Positions 1 to 5,615 of a stretch of DNA of 5,738 nt are shown in pieces; positions within the stretch are counted from its first letter, which is position 1; every line of letters begins with the position of its first letter. The position numbers were made by a program, and so were the translations under genes. Below the pieces are notes generated by a model. The model was not told the DNA's origin. It searched no databases and saw nothing but the letters and a program-made list of their open reading frames with translations. This DNA comes from JBBQSN01 sp038213835 (GTDB lineage Bacteria; Actinomycetota; Actinomycetes; Actinomycetales; CAWJMD01). The stretch spans positions 1 to 5,738 of the forward strand of contig JBBQSN010000188.1 of the NCBI GenBank assembly GCA_038213835.1. Direction: 5' to 3'.

Positions 1-467
1 GCCCAGGCGGGCCGGCGCAGCAGCAGGAGGGCCAGCAGGAGCACGGCCAGGCAGACCGAACCCATGCCGTTGCTGCAATCCGTGTCGCACGCCGGGATCG
101 AGACCGCTACGTGCGCGGCAGCGACACCGCCTACGTCCCTCAGGTCCGCGCCCGCGAGCCACGACGGGGTGATCGACGACGTGCCGCTGGTGGCCGCCGC
201 TTCGTCGCCGGCCCGGACGTGCGCATGGGTCCCGGGCGAGTCATCGACACGGCCGGGAAAGCCGTAGGGGGTCGCAGCAGCGACGACGACGGCAGCCTCG
301 TCGTGCACGACCGACTCGGTCACGAGAGCGCCGCCGCCGACATCGTGAGCGCTGTGCCCCGCCGTCAGCACGTGCATCCCCAGGACCCCGGCGGCGACGG
401 CGAGGACGACGCCCCACAGGGCGCCTCGCCACCACGACGACCGAGACCCGAGCTCTGCGACCTTCAT
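1..467 (-). CDS. DUF6153-like small membrane protein (3' end cut by window edge)
   Basis: The frame runs from an ATG at 467 to the window edge without a stop, giving 155 residues. A GGAGG at 478-482 lies 10 bases upstream of the ATG and supports this start. The protein has a short basic N-terminus, a hydrophobic helix at about residues 13-34 ending in GVLGMHVLTAGH, a long polar Ala/Val/Asp-rich middle with scattered histidines (H32, H38, H41, H55, H81, H83), and a second helix at about 137-150 followed by RRP. Three cysteines (127, 131, 139) precede or enter the second helix. The helix ending in GMHVL, the variable middle and a Cys-containing C-terminal Leu-rich helix resemble actinobacterial proteins annotated DUF6153, whose function is unknown. 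The His and Cys residues outside the helices could bind metal, but that is inference. It is transcribed divergently from the operon starting near 597. The family call is from memory of the pattern and is moderately sure; that the frame is coding is more secure, judging by GC-rich third positions and the ribosome binding site. Confidence 0.7.
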   Translation of the reverse strand, partial: MKVAELGSRSSWWRGALWGVVLAVAAGVLGMHVLTAGHSAHDVGGGALVTESVVHDEAAVVVAAATPYGFPGRVDDSPGTHAHVRAGDEAAATSGTSSITPSWLAGADLRDVGGVAAAHVAVSIPACDTDCSNGMGSVCLAVLLLALLLLRRPAW

Positions 468-558
468 CGATCGTGACCTCCCTCGTCCCACGAGTGTCGC
501 ACCGGCGTTCTCCCAGGGCCACCTGGCCGAGCGCCGAGCGGACGCGGTCCAGACGTCG

Positions 559-577
559 ACTTTCCAGATTGGAAAGT
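559..577. promoter_or_regulatory. Inverted repeat, probable operator O1 of the membrane protein/regulator operon
   Basis: A perfect inverted repeat, ACTTTCCA-GAT-TGGAAAGT, with 8-base arms. Its core, CTTTCC-N5-GGAAAG (560-576), is repeated exactly at 588-604, with centres 28 bases apart. It lies just upstream of the predicted start codon at 597, where the core promoter should be; TTTCCA at 561-566 could serve as a poor -35 element. The operon's second gene encodes a winged-helix regulator, so this site is most simply explained as its own operator. The symmetry is seen directly; the regulator assignment is inferred. Confidence 0.7.
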
Positions 578-587
578 GTGTGCCATG

Positions 588-604
588 CTTTCCTACATGG
601 AAAG
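588..604. promoter_or_regulatory. Inverted repeat, probable operator O2 overlapping the start codon
   Basis: CTTTCC-TACAT-GGAAAG, the same core arms and 5-base spacing as the upstream site at 560-576, but without the extra outer A/T pairs. The predicted ATG of the membrane protein (597-599) lies inside it, and the right arm encodes the codons that follow. If the transcript is leaderless and begins at or near 597, a protein bound here would cover the transcription start site. The sequence symmetry is direct; the role is inferred. Confidence 0.65.
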
Positions 605-1154
605 TACGAGCTCGTCAGTACCCGACCCGGCCGCCGACCTCGCCGCGGCCCATGCCGCGCAGGGGCGCCTGACCAGGTCCCTGCGACTCCCGTCCGTGTT
701 CCACGTCTCGATCGGCATGGCCGTCGCGGTGCAGATCGCCGGTGTCGCCTACTCGGTCGAGGCGCAGAGCGCTCGTGGGGTTGTCGCCCTGGTCGTGGGC
801 TGCGCGATCTTCCTCGGCGTCGCTGGCCTCCAGCTCGCCCGGTTCCGCTCGCTCAACGGAGTCCGCGTCGACGGCCTCTTCAGCCGCGCGGTCATGGGGA
901 CGACGACCAGCTCCTCACTCGTCTACGGAGCGGGCCTGGCCGGCGCGATCCTGGCGGCGACCGGTGGCTACTGGTGGGCAGTCGCCGCGGCCTGCATCGC
1001 CGCAGGCCTCGGGTACGCCGCGAGCGCAGGCGCATGGTGGAGCGCGTACGTGGGCGACCCTGAGACCCATGCGCGCGCCGAGTCCCGCGTGACCCTGGTC
1101 GTCGTCGGCGCCGTCGCCCTCGCCGGGTTGCTCGTCCTGGTGGCGCTGACCTGA
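597..1154 (+). CDS. Multi-helix membrane protein of unknown function
   Basis: 185 residues from the ATG at 597. In-frame alternatives at 576 (GTG) and 585 (ATG) would add MCAMLSY but would place the start within or between the two inverted repeats, and none of the three has a Shine-Dalgarno sequence; a leaderless start at 597 is the simplest reading. The first 38 or so residues are polar and cytoplasmic-looking (Ser/Pro/Ala/Asp, then a basic patch at LTRSLRL). Hydrophobic helices follow at about 39-56, 61-82, 106-124, 129-149 and 165-185, so four or five membrane passes. A basic loop (ARFRSLNGVRVDGLFSR) sits after helix 2 and an acidic/polar loop (GDPETHARAES) before the last helix. I see no catalytic or transport motif and do not recognise a named family. 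Its stop overlaps the start of the winged-helix gene by one base (TGATG), so the two are translationally coupled. Such pairs occur in other actinomycetes as I recall; the function is unknown, and it may be the target or sensor partner of the regulator. Confidence 0.8.
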   Translation: MESTSSSVPDPAADLAAAHAAQGRLTRSLRLPSVFHVSIGMAVAVQIAGVAYSVEAQSARGVVALVVGCAIFLGVAGLQLARFRSLNGVRVDGLFSRAVMGTTTSSSLVYGAGLAGAILAATGGYWWAVAAACIAAGLGYAASAGAWWSAYVGDPETHARAESRVTLVVVGAVALAGLLVLVALT

Positions 1155-1474
1155 TGGCCGGCATCGATCCGGTGATCCACCCGCCGGCCAGGCTGCAGCT
1201 CATGTCGGTGCTCGCGGCGGTCAGCGAAGCAGAGTTCCTGACACTGCGCGAGGCTCTGGGCGTCAGTGACTCGCTTCTCTCCAAGCACATCTCGGCCCTG
1301 GCTGGCACCGGTTACGTCTCGAGTCGCAAGGCGGTGCATCAGGGCAGGCGGACGACCTGGGTATCGCTCACCGACTCAGGCGGCCGCGCACTTCGCGAAC
1401 ACGTCAGCGCACTCCGGGCCCTGATCGACGCCGCCGACACAGCCGGCTCCACAGCTGCGGCCCGGCGGCCCTGA
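1154..1474 (+). CDS. Small winged-helix (MarR/ArsR-like, HTH_27 type) transcriptional regulator
   Basis: 106 residues. The ATG at 1154 shares its A with the TGA of the preceding gene, which fixes the start by coupling; there is no strong ribosome binding site of its own. Almost the whole protein is a winged-helix domain. Helix 1 is at about 10-22 (PPARLQLMSVLAA), EFLTLREALGVS forms the helix before the turn, the recognition helix is around DSLLSKHISALAGTG (39-53), and the wing contains KAVHQGRRTTWVSLT (59-73) followed by DSGGRALREHVSALRALI. This pattern (VSDSLLSKHI, then GY, a basic wing and LTDxGRxAL) matches the short HTH_27 class of DNA-binding proteins related to MarR and ArsR. There is no cysteine in the protein, so a thiolate metal or redox sensor of the ArsR kind is unlikely. 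It lacks an extra ligand-binding domain. The two repeated palindromes in front of the operon are its likely sites, making it an autoregulator; this has not been shown. Confidence 0.88.
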   Translation: MAGIDPVIHPPARLQLMSVLAAVSEAEFLTLREALGVSDSLLSKHISALAGTGYVSSRKAVHQGRRTTWVSLTDSGGRALREHVSALRALIDAADTAGSTAAARRP

Positions 1475-1489
1475 CCTGGGCGGCCGCCG

Positions 1490-1522
1490 CGTCTGTGCGG
1501 GTCAGGACCTGCGCCGCAGACG
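1490..1522. terminator. Hairpin in convergent gap, possible bidirectional terminator (1)
   Basis: CGTC at 1490-1493 and TGCGG at 1496-1500 pair with CCGCA at 1514-1518 and GACG at 1519-1522, leaving a two-base bulge (TG, 1494-1495). The loop contains CAGGACCTG, itself nearly self-complementary. It lies between two genes that converge, where terminators for both are expected. There is no run of T on either side, so it is not a classical intrinsic terminator, which is common in high-GC actinomycetes. Confidence 0.4.
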
Positions 1523-1530
1523 TCCATCGC

Positions 1531-1544
1531 CCGCGTCAGCGCGG
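1531..1544. terminator. Hairpin in convergent gap, possible bidirectional terminator (2)
   Basis: CCGCG-TCAG-CGCGG: five perfect G:C pairs around a four-base loop, 17 bases before the cobS stop codon on the map and in the same gap as the hairpin at 1490-1522. No T-run follows on either strand. It may act with the first hairpin, or either may be chance in GC-rich DNA. Confidence 0.35.
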
Positions 1545-1560
1545 TATCTGGAACGTCCAC

Positions 1561-2367
1561 TCAGGATACTGCGGTGACGAGGCAGACGTAGACGGTCAGC
1601 TCGCTCACCTGCTGCACCGCGCCGAGGGTGTCGCCCGTGAAACCCTCGAGCCTGCGACGCAGCCACCACACCGCGCCGGCCACGACCCCGGCGAGGACGG
1701 CGAGCAGCAGCAACGCGCCGGTCGGCCCGGCGGCGAGGACCAGCAGGACCAGCGCCGGCGCGGTCCAGGCGGTGGCCACGACGACGGATCGGGCGGGGAC
1801 GTCCTGCGCCATCGGCTTGGCCTTGCCAGCGGCCGACCCGACGTAGGGCAGGGCGGTCATCACCGCCAACGGGCACAGCCGGGACACCACGTGCGCGACG
1901 ACGAGCGCGACGGCCAGCTGTTCGGCACCCTGCGCGCCGAGCTGAGCCAGCGCGGCCACCTTGGCCAGCAGCGCCAGCACGAGCGTGATCACCCCGTAGG
2001 TACCCAGTCGCGAGTCGGTCATGATCTGCAGCGCCCGGTCCCTGGGCACGAACCCACCGAGACCGTCGGCGGTGTCGGCGAGCCCGTCCTCGTGGAACGC
2101 CCCGGTGACCAGCACGGTCGTGGCCGTGCACGCAACGGCGACCAGCAGCGGCGGCCACCACGGCCAGGCCAGTGCCCCGACGGCCGCAGCGGTGCCTGCG
2201 ACCAACCAGCCCACCAGAGGAAGATGACCCGCCGCCGAGGGCAGCATCTCCGGCCGGTAGCCCACCCACGCGGCGAGCCGTCCCCGGACCGGCACCCGGG
2301 TGTAGAACTGCACGGCGAGCAGGACGTGCCGGACGCCCGACGGGGCGGCATCGGCCCAGCGGGTCAC
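1561..2367 (-). CDS. cobS: Adenosylcobinamide-GDP ribazoletransferase (cobalamin synthase)
   Basis: 268 residues, close to the usual 250-270 of CobS. The enzyme is an integral membrane protein that joins adenosylcobinamide-GDP with alpha-ribazole (or its 5'-phosphate), releasing GMP and giving adenosylcobalamin (or its phosphate). The hallmark acidic motif HEDGLADTADG is at residues 92-102, followed by DSRLGTYG (118-125). The N-terminal LLAVQFYTRVPV (16-27) and the C-terminal GFTGDTLGA (242-250) are also typical. Hydrophobic segments lie at about 50-69, 71-90, 124-142, 150-173, 196-213 and 216-235. The start is the GTG at 2367, which overlaps the cobT stop by four bases (GTGA). The frame stays open upstream to 2568, but that stretch lies inside cobT, is Arg-rich and non-CobS-like, and is an artefact. 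Translational coupling with cobT ensures joint production of the two nucleotide-loop enzymes. It is the last gene of its unit and ends against the convergent winged-helix operon. Confidence 0.96.
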   Translation of the reverse strand: MTRWADAAPSGVRHVLLAVQFYTRVPVRGRLAAWVGYRPEMLPSAAGHLPLVGWLVAGTAAAVGALAWPWWPPLLVAVACTATTVLVTGAFHEDGLADTADGLGGFVPRDRALQIMTDSRLGTYGVITLVLALLAKVAALAQLGAQGAEQLAVALVVAHVVSRLCPLAVMTALPYVGSAAGKAKPMAQDVPARSVVVATAWTAPALVLLVLAAGPTGALLLLAVLAGVVAGAVWWLRRRLEGFTGDTLGAVQQVSELTVYVCLVTAVS

Positions 2368-3416
2368 CCGTCGGCGCCGGACACGCCGGCCTGCTCGAAC
2401 GTGGCCATGTCGCGCAGCACCCGGCAGGCGCTCTCCAGCAGCGGCCAGGCGAGGGCGGCTCCTGAACCCTCGCCCAGGCGCAGGTCGAGCCGCAGCAACG
2501 GCGTCAGCCCGAGGGCTTGCAGGACGATCGTGTGCCCGGGCTCGGTGGAGACGTGCGCCGCGATGCACCGCTGCACCACCCGGGGAGCGATCCGCTCCGC
2601 CACCAGGGCGGCGACCGTACCGATGAACCCGTCGAGGACGACGACACGGCGTTGCGCGGCCGCCTCGATCGTGGCCCCGACCAGGGTGGCGATCTCGAAG
2701 CCGCCCACCCGGGCCAGCACGTCCGACGGTTCGGTGGCGTCGGCGTGGACGGCCTGCACCTGCCGCAGGACGGTCGTCTTGTGCGCAAGGCCCGCGTCGT
2801 CGACACCGGTCACGCGCCCCACCAGGGCCTCGACGGGCAGGCCCAGCAGGCAGGCGGCGAGCAGTGCGGCGCTCGAGGTGTTGCCGATCCCCATCTCACC
2901 CAGCAGCACGACGTTGCCGGGCAGCCCGCGGATCAGCTCGCGACCGGCGGCCACCGCCCGGGCGCACTGGAGCGGGGTCATGGCCGGCCCGCTCAGCGCG
3001 TCCGCCGTCCCAGGTCCGAGCGATCGCTCGAGCAGCCGCGGGTGGGGCGGCAGCTCACCCCGGACCCCGCAGTCCACCACGGTCAGGCTCAGCCCGTGCT
3101 GAGCGGCGAGCACGCTCACCGCGGCACCGCCGGACAGGAACGTGGCCACCATCTGCGCGGTCACCTCCGGCGGGTAGGCCGACACACCGTGGACCGCGAC
3201 CCCGTGGTCACCGGCGCAGACCACGACCTGCGGATCCACCAGCTCGGGCCGCTGCTGCCCGAGCACCGTGCCGATCCTGACGGCCAGATCCTCCAGCCGG
3301 CCAAGTGCACCCAGCGGCTTGGTCTTGGCGTCGATCCCCGACCGGAGGGCTGCGATCAGCTCGGGCTGGGTCTCGTCGAGGTCCGCCAGCGCGACGAGGG
3401 ACGAGTGAGTGCGCAC
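2364..3416 (-). CDS. cobT: Nicotinate-nucleotide--dimethylbenzimidazole phosphoribosyltransferase
   Basis: 350 residues, the normal CobT length. It activates the lower ligand of cobalamin: nicotinate mononucleotide plus 5,6-dimethylbenzimidazole gives alpha-ribazole 5'-phosphate and nicotinate, in the cytoplasm. Family motifs are all present: KTKPLGALGRLEDLA (31-45), VCAGDHGVAVHGVSAYP (66-82), LLGEMGIGNTSSAA (171-184), GRVTGVDDAGLAHK (200-213), LDGFIGTVAA (261-270), and RLGEGSGAALAWPLL (313-327). The glutamate of GEGSGA, E316, matches the catalytic base known from Salmonella CobT (E317). The start is GTG at 3416, with AGGA at 3424-3427 seven bases upstream; a nearby ATG at 3424 is in another frame. 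The stop overlaps the cobS start. The usual third partner, the CobU/CobP kinase-guanylyltransferase, is not adjacent on the upstream side. The 52-base gap to the upstream oxidoreductase (3417-3468) holds no visible cobalamin riboswitch or terminator. Confidence 0.97.
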   Translation of the reverse strand: MRTHSSLVALADLDETQPELIAALRSGIDAKTKPLGALGRLEDLAVRIGTVLGQQRPELVDPQVVVCAGDHGVAVHGVSAYPPEVTAQMVATFLSGGAAVSVLAAQHGLSLTVVDCGVRGELPPHPRLLERSLGPGTADALSGPAMTPLQCARAVAAGRELIRGLPGNVVLLGEMGIGNTSSAALLAACLLGLPVEALVGRVTGVDDAGLAHKTTVLRQVQAVHADATEPSDVLARVGGFEIATLVGATIEAAAQRRVVVLDGFIGTVAALVAERIAPRVVQRCIAAHVSTEPGHTIVLQALGLTPLLRLDLRLGEGSGAALAWPLLESACRVLRDMATFEQAGVSGADG

Positions 3417-3468
3417 GGAGCCATCCTGGCATCGCGCGCGCGGTCGCCATCAGCCGTGCGCCCGGCCC

Positions 3469-4437
3469 TCACGCGCTCGCCGGCCTGATCCGGACGACGA
3501 CCTTGCCGGTCGAGGACCCCTCGGCCCGTCGGTGGGCGGCCGCGACCTCGCCGAGCGGGAACGTCGAGTCCAGCAGGACGCGCAGCCGCTCCTCGTCGAC
3601 GAGTCGTGCCAACCGGGCCAGGTCCGCCGAACGGGCACTGGTCATCACCGAGGTGAACCGCCGCCCGGGTCCGGCCAGGGCCGGCAGGACCCGAGACACG
3701 ATCGCGTCCCGGCTGATCGGCCGGGAGGTCACCAGGACGCCGCCGGGCCGCAGCAGGCGTCCGGCGTGTCGGGCGGTGGTGGCCCCGTGCGCGTCGAGCA
3801 CCACGTCCCACCGCTCGCCCCCGGTGAACAGGTCGTCGCTGCGGCGATCCAGGGTGGCGTGCGCCCCGAGGCCGGTCATGGCGTGCAGCTTCGGCGCGCT
3901 GCCCACGGCGGTGACGTGCGCGCCCGCGATCGCGGCGAGCTGCACCCCGAAGGACCCGATGCCACCGGTCGCACCGATCACCAGGACCCGGGCCCCTGCT
4001 GGACGGGTTCCCAGGCGAGCCCGCCCGTACAACGCTTGCAGCGCAGTCAGTCCGGCCAGGGGGAGGGCTGCTGCTTCCTGCGACGTGCACCGGGTCGGAA
4101 CCACCGCTGCACGGCCCTGGCGGACCAGGACCTGCTGAGCCTGACCGCCGCCGCCGTGGTCGAGCAGGGCCATCACCTGCTCCCCCGGGACGAACGCCGT
4201 GACAGCGGGTCCACAGCCCAGCACCGTGCCGGCCAGGTCGAAGCCCGGTGTGAACGGCAACCGGCCCCAGGTCGCGACCTTGAGGTCTCCACGGCGCAGG
4301 CCGAGGTCGGTGCCGTTCACGCTGGAGGCCGCGACCTCGACCAGGATCTCGTCACCCGTCGGCGCCCTCGGTGCCGGCACGTCCTCCACGCGCAGCACGT
4401 CGGGGCCACCGAAGGTGCCGAACCGCGCTGCGATCAT
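3469..4437 (-). CDS. Zinc-independent medium-chain NADP-dependent oxidoreductase (quinone oxidoreductase-like)
   Basis: 322 residues, typical of the quinone oxidoreductase branch of the medium-chain dehydrogenase/reductase superfamily. The N-terminal GroES-like domain spans about 1-125 (MIAARFGTFGGPDVLRVEDVP, VAASSVNGTDLGLRRG, then PFTPGFDLAGTV around 61-72, and PGEQVMALL). The Rossmann domain begins around 126; its dinucleotide loop is VLVIGATGGIGSFGVQLA (151-168), and GKVVVRI (311-317) is the usual C-terminal strand. The cysteines that bind structural or catalytic zinc in alcohol dehydrogenases are absent, so it should transfer hydride to a quinone, enone or similar electrophile; the substrate is not known. 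The ATG at 4437 overlaps the TGA of the upstream NAD(P)-binding gene (ATGA), which decides the start; the longer open frame to 4875 is an artefact. The pair lies divergent from a MarR-family regulator, a common arrangement for detoxification or electrophile-response genes. Assignment to the superfamily is secure, the physiological role is inference. Confidence 0.93.
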   Translation of the reverse strand: MIAARFGTFGGPDVLRVEDVPAPRAPTGDEILVEVAASSVNGTDLGLRRGDLKVATWGRLPFTPGFDLAGTVLGCGPAVTAFVPGEQVMALLDHGGGGQAQQVLVRQGRAAVVPTRCTSQEAAALPLAGLTALQALYGRARLGTRPAGARVLVIGATGGIGSFGVQLAAIAGAHVTAVGSAPKLHAMTGLGAHATLDRRSDDLFTGGERWDVVLDAHGATTARHAGRLLRPGGVLVTSRPISRDAIVSRVLPALAGPGRRFTSVMTSARSADLARLARLVDEERLRVLLDSTFPLGEVAAAHRRAEGSSTGKVVVRIRPASA

Positions 4438-5069
4438 CGCCGTGCCCGGCGGACGACGAAGGGGGACGCGCGGGCCCACTGTCGCGAGCGGGCGAGCTCC
4501 AGCATGGCGGTGGCCACGTCGGCTCGCGGCACGGCACCGGCCAGCAGTCCCGGCGCACGATCGGTCAGCTCCCACGACGTCGACGCCGGGCCGTCCGTGA
4601 GCCGCGGGGGCCGCACCTCGGTCCAGACCAGGCCCGAGCCCGCCAGCACCTCGTGCTCCCCCGCCTTGTCCTCGACGAGGTCCCGGGCGAACCAGCGCGT
4701 CAGCGCGGAGACGAACCGCGCCCCGGGACCCTTGCCGTCTCCCGCCAGGGTGACCCCGGCACCGGACACCGACACCAACCGCTGCAGCCCCACCCGGTGG
4801 GACGCCGTGACGACGTTCTGCATGCCGACCCGACCGACGTCCGGCCCCGATCGCCGGGTCACCCCGACGCACCACAGGACGGCGTCCGCCCCGACCAGGA
4901 CGTCCGCCACCGCGGTCGCGTCGCGCACGTCGACCGCGCGCCGCTCGACACCGGCCGGCGCGTCCGGCTCGGTCCTGCCAGCAGCGACGATTTCGTCATC
5001 GGTGGCGTGCGCCAGGCTGACGGCGAGCCGTCCCACCCCTCCTCCAGCTCCCAGCACGACGATCCGCAT
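4434..5069 (-). CDS. NAD(P)H-binding atypical SDR / NmrA-like protein
   Basis: 211 residues starting MRIVVLGAGGGVGRLAVSLA, a beta strand and GxGGGxG dinucleotide-binding loop (8-14) typical of the NAD(P)H-binding domain (PF13460/NmrA type). Then come AAGRTE (29-34, the end of beta-2, likely cofactor ribose/phosphate contact), DVRD (47-50), ADAVLWCVG (61-69), RLVSVSGAGV (97-106) and EVRPPRLTDGP (151-161), the last being a familiar Rxxx-L-T-D-G segment of this group. There is no Tyr-x-x-x-Lys catalytic pair, so it may be a regulator, reductase or redox sensor rather than a classical SDR. The ATG at 5069 is supported by GGAGG at 5079-5083, nine bases upstream, and a second GGAGG at 5073-5077 only three bases away. 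It is the first gene of the minus-strand redox unit, coupled to the medium-chain oxidoreductase by ATGA. Transcription probably starts close to the MarR palindrome at 5096-5112. The frame remains open upstream to 5567, but that part lies antisense to the MarR gene. Confidence 0.88.
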   Translation of the reverse strand: MRIVVLGAGGGVGRLAVSLAHATDDEIVAAGRTEPDAPAGVERRAVDVRDATAVADVLVGADAVLWCVGVTRRSGPDVGRVGMQNVVTASHRVGLQRLVSVSGAGVTLAGDGKGPGARFVSALTRWFARDLVEDKAGEHEVLAGSGLVWTEVRPPRLTDGPASTSWELTDRAPGLLAGAVPRADVATAMLELARSRQWARASPFVVRRARR

Positions 5070-5095
5070 CGTCCTCCGCCTCCGCTCCCCTTGGG

Positions 5096-5112
5096 TGTCA
5101 GGTAACCTGACA
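5096..5112. promoter_or_regulatory. Perfect 17-base palindrome, probable MarR operator
   Basis: TGTCAGGT-A-ACCTGACA: 8-base arms around one central base, between divergent starts at 5069 (minus) and 5116 (plus). Length and symmetry fit MarR-family operators, and the adjacent gene encodes a MarR protein. The site ends three bases before the MarR ATG, and TAACCT (5103-5108) within it could be the plus-strand -10 element, so binding would block the regulator's own promoter and probably the redox promoter too. The palindrome is seen directly; binding is inferred. Confidence 0.85.
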
Positions 5113-5115
5113 AGT

Positions 5116-5550
5116 ATGGCACGCCCTCCCCTGGCTCTGGTCCTGCTGCACGCCAGCCGGTGGTTCGACCAGCGGCTGCGCGCGCAGCTGGTGGACCACG
5201 GGTGGCCGCACCTGAGCGCTGCCCAGTCCCTGGTGTTCGCGCAGCTGCCGGACAGCGGCCTGTCACCGGCCGAGCTCGCCCGCCGGCTGGGCACCAGCCG
5301 GCAGGCGGCCTCCGAGCTGATCGCCGGCCTGGTGCAGCTGGACCTGCTCGCCCTGGTGCCCGACCCGACCCGCCGACGCGGACGGATCGTCCGGCTCACG
5401 ACCACCGGCTGCGCCCTGGCCGCCGAGGCGGGCCGCATCCTGGCCGTGCTCGAGCACACGCTGGACGACGAGCTGGTCCGGCAGATGCACACCGCCCTGA
5501 GCGCCCTGGACCCTGCGGTCTCGAAGAACGGGACCTCGGTACCGTCATGA
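5116..5550 (+). CDS. MarR-family transcriptional regulator
   Basis: 144 residues, normal for the family. N-terminal helices (LALVLLHASRWFDQRLRAQL, about 6-25) and the C-terminal helices (about 98-131) form the dimer region. The winged helix is SPAELARRLGTSRQAASELIAGLVQLDLLAL (50-80), with recognition helix TSRQAASELIAGL (60-72), followed by the basic wing VPDPTRRRGRIVRLTTTG (81-98); DPTRRRG plus LT-x-x-G is the family signature. There are no cysteines, so a peroxide-type thiol switch as in OhrR is ruled out; a small-molecule ligand is more likely. No Shine-Dalgarno sequence precedes the ATG at 5116 and the 17-base palindrome ends three bases before it, suggesting a leaderless mRNA. Position, divergent to two oxidoreductase genes, suggests it represses them and itself. 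The last 15 or so residues (ALDPAVSKNGTSVPS) are a polar tail. Inducer unknown. Confidence 0.95.
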   Translation: MARPPLALVLLHASRWFDQRLRAQLVDHGWPHLSAAQSLVFAQLPDSGLSPAELARRLGTSRQAASELIAGLVQLDLLALVPDPTRRRGRIVRLTTTGCALAAEAGRILAVLEHTLDDELVRQMHTALSALDPAVSKNGTSVPS

Positions 5551-5615
5551 CGGCGACACTGCACCACGGAGCACGCCTCGAGCCGGACCTCGTCGTCACG
5601 AACGTCGGATCCTGA
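5547..5615 (+). pseudogene. Short ORF coupled to MarR, possible 5' end of a frameshifted gene
   Basis: ATG at 5547 overlaps the MarR stop by four bases (ATGA), the same junction type as the confirmed overlaps in this window. It encodes 22 residues (MTATLHHGARLEPDLVVTNV then GS) with mostly G/C third positions (about 17 of 21) before a TGA at 5613-5615. It could be a real tiny peptide, chance, or the start of a gene whose continuation lies in the next frame: from about 5611 to the edge another frame is open and strongly GC3-biased but has no start codon. I recognise no family. Confidence 0.25.

Noticed and set aside
241..522. A minus-strand open frame overlapping the DUF6153-like gene
   Set aside because: It is a different frame of the same DNA with an Arg-rich product; the frame from ATG 467 has membrane helices and a ribosome binding site.
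2368..2568. An N-terminal extension of CobS by 67 residues
   Set aside because: It overlaps the C-terminal coding part of cobT in another frame, is Arg-rich, and the GTG at 2367 gives a normal-length CobS with a GTGA junction.
1495..3102. A plus-strand open frame of 535 codons across cobS and cobT
   Set aside because: It is antisense to two unmistakable genes, its product is low-complexity Arg/Gly/Pro/His/Gln sequence with no motif, and long antisense frames are common in very GC-rich DNA.
3417..3468. A cobalamin riboswitch in front of cobT
   Set aside because: The gap is only 52 bases, far too short for a B12 riboswitch, and no B12-box-like sequence was seen.
4438..4875. An N-terminal extension of the medium-chain oxidoreductase
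   Set aside because: It lies inside the upstream gene in a different frame; the family N-terminus begins at MIAARFG and ATG 4437 overlaps the upstream stop as ATGA.
3409..5115. A long plus-strand frame running into the MarR gene, which would give a 713-residue protein
   Set aside because: Only the part from ATG 5116 looks like protein. The upstream part is antisense to the two oxidoreductase genes and cobT's start and reads as low-complexity sequence, and the MarR operator lies at 5096-5112.
5070..5567. An N-terminal extension of the NAD(P)-binding protein by 166 residues
   Set aside because: It is antisense to the MarR gene, crosses the palindrome, and the strong GGAGG before ATG 5069 plus the usual Rossmann N-terminus fix the start.
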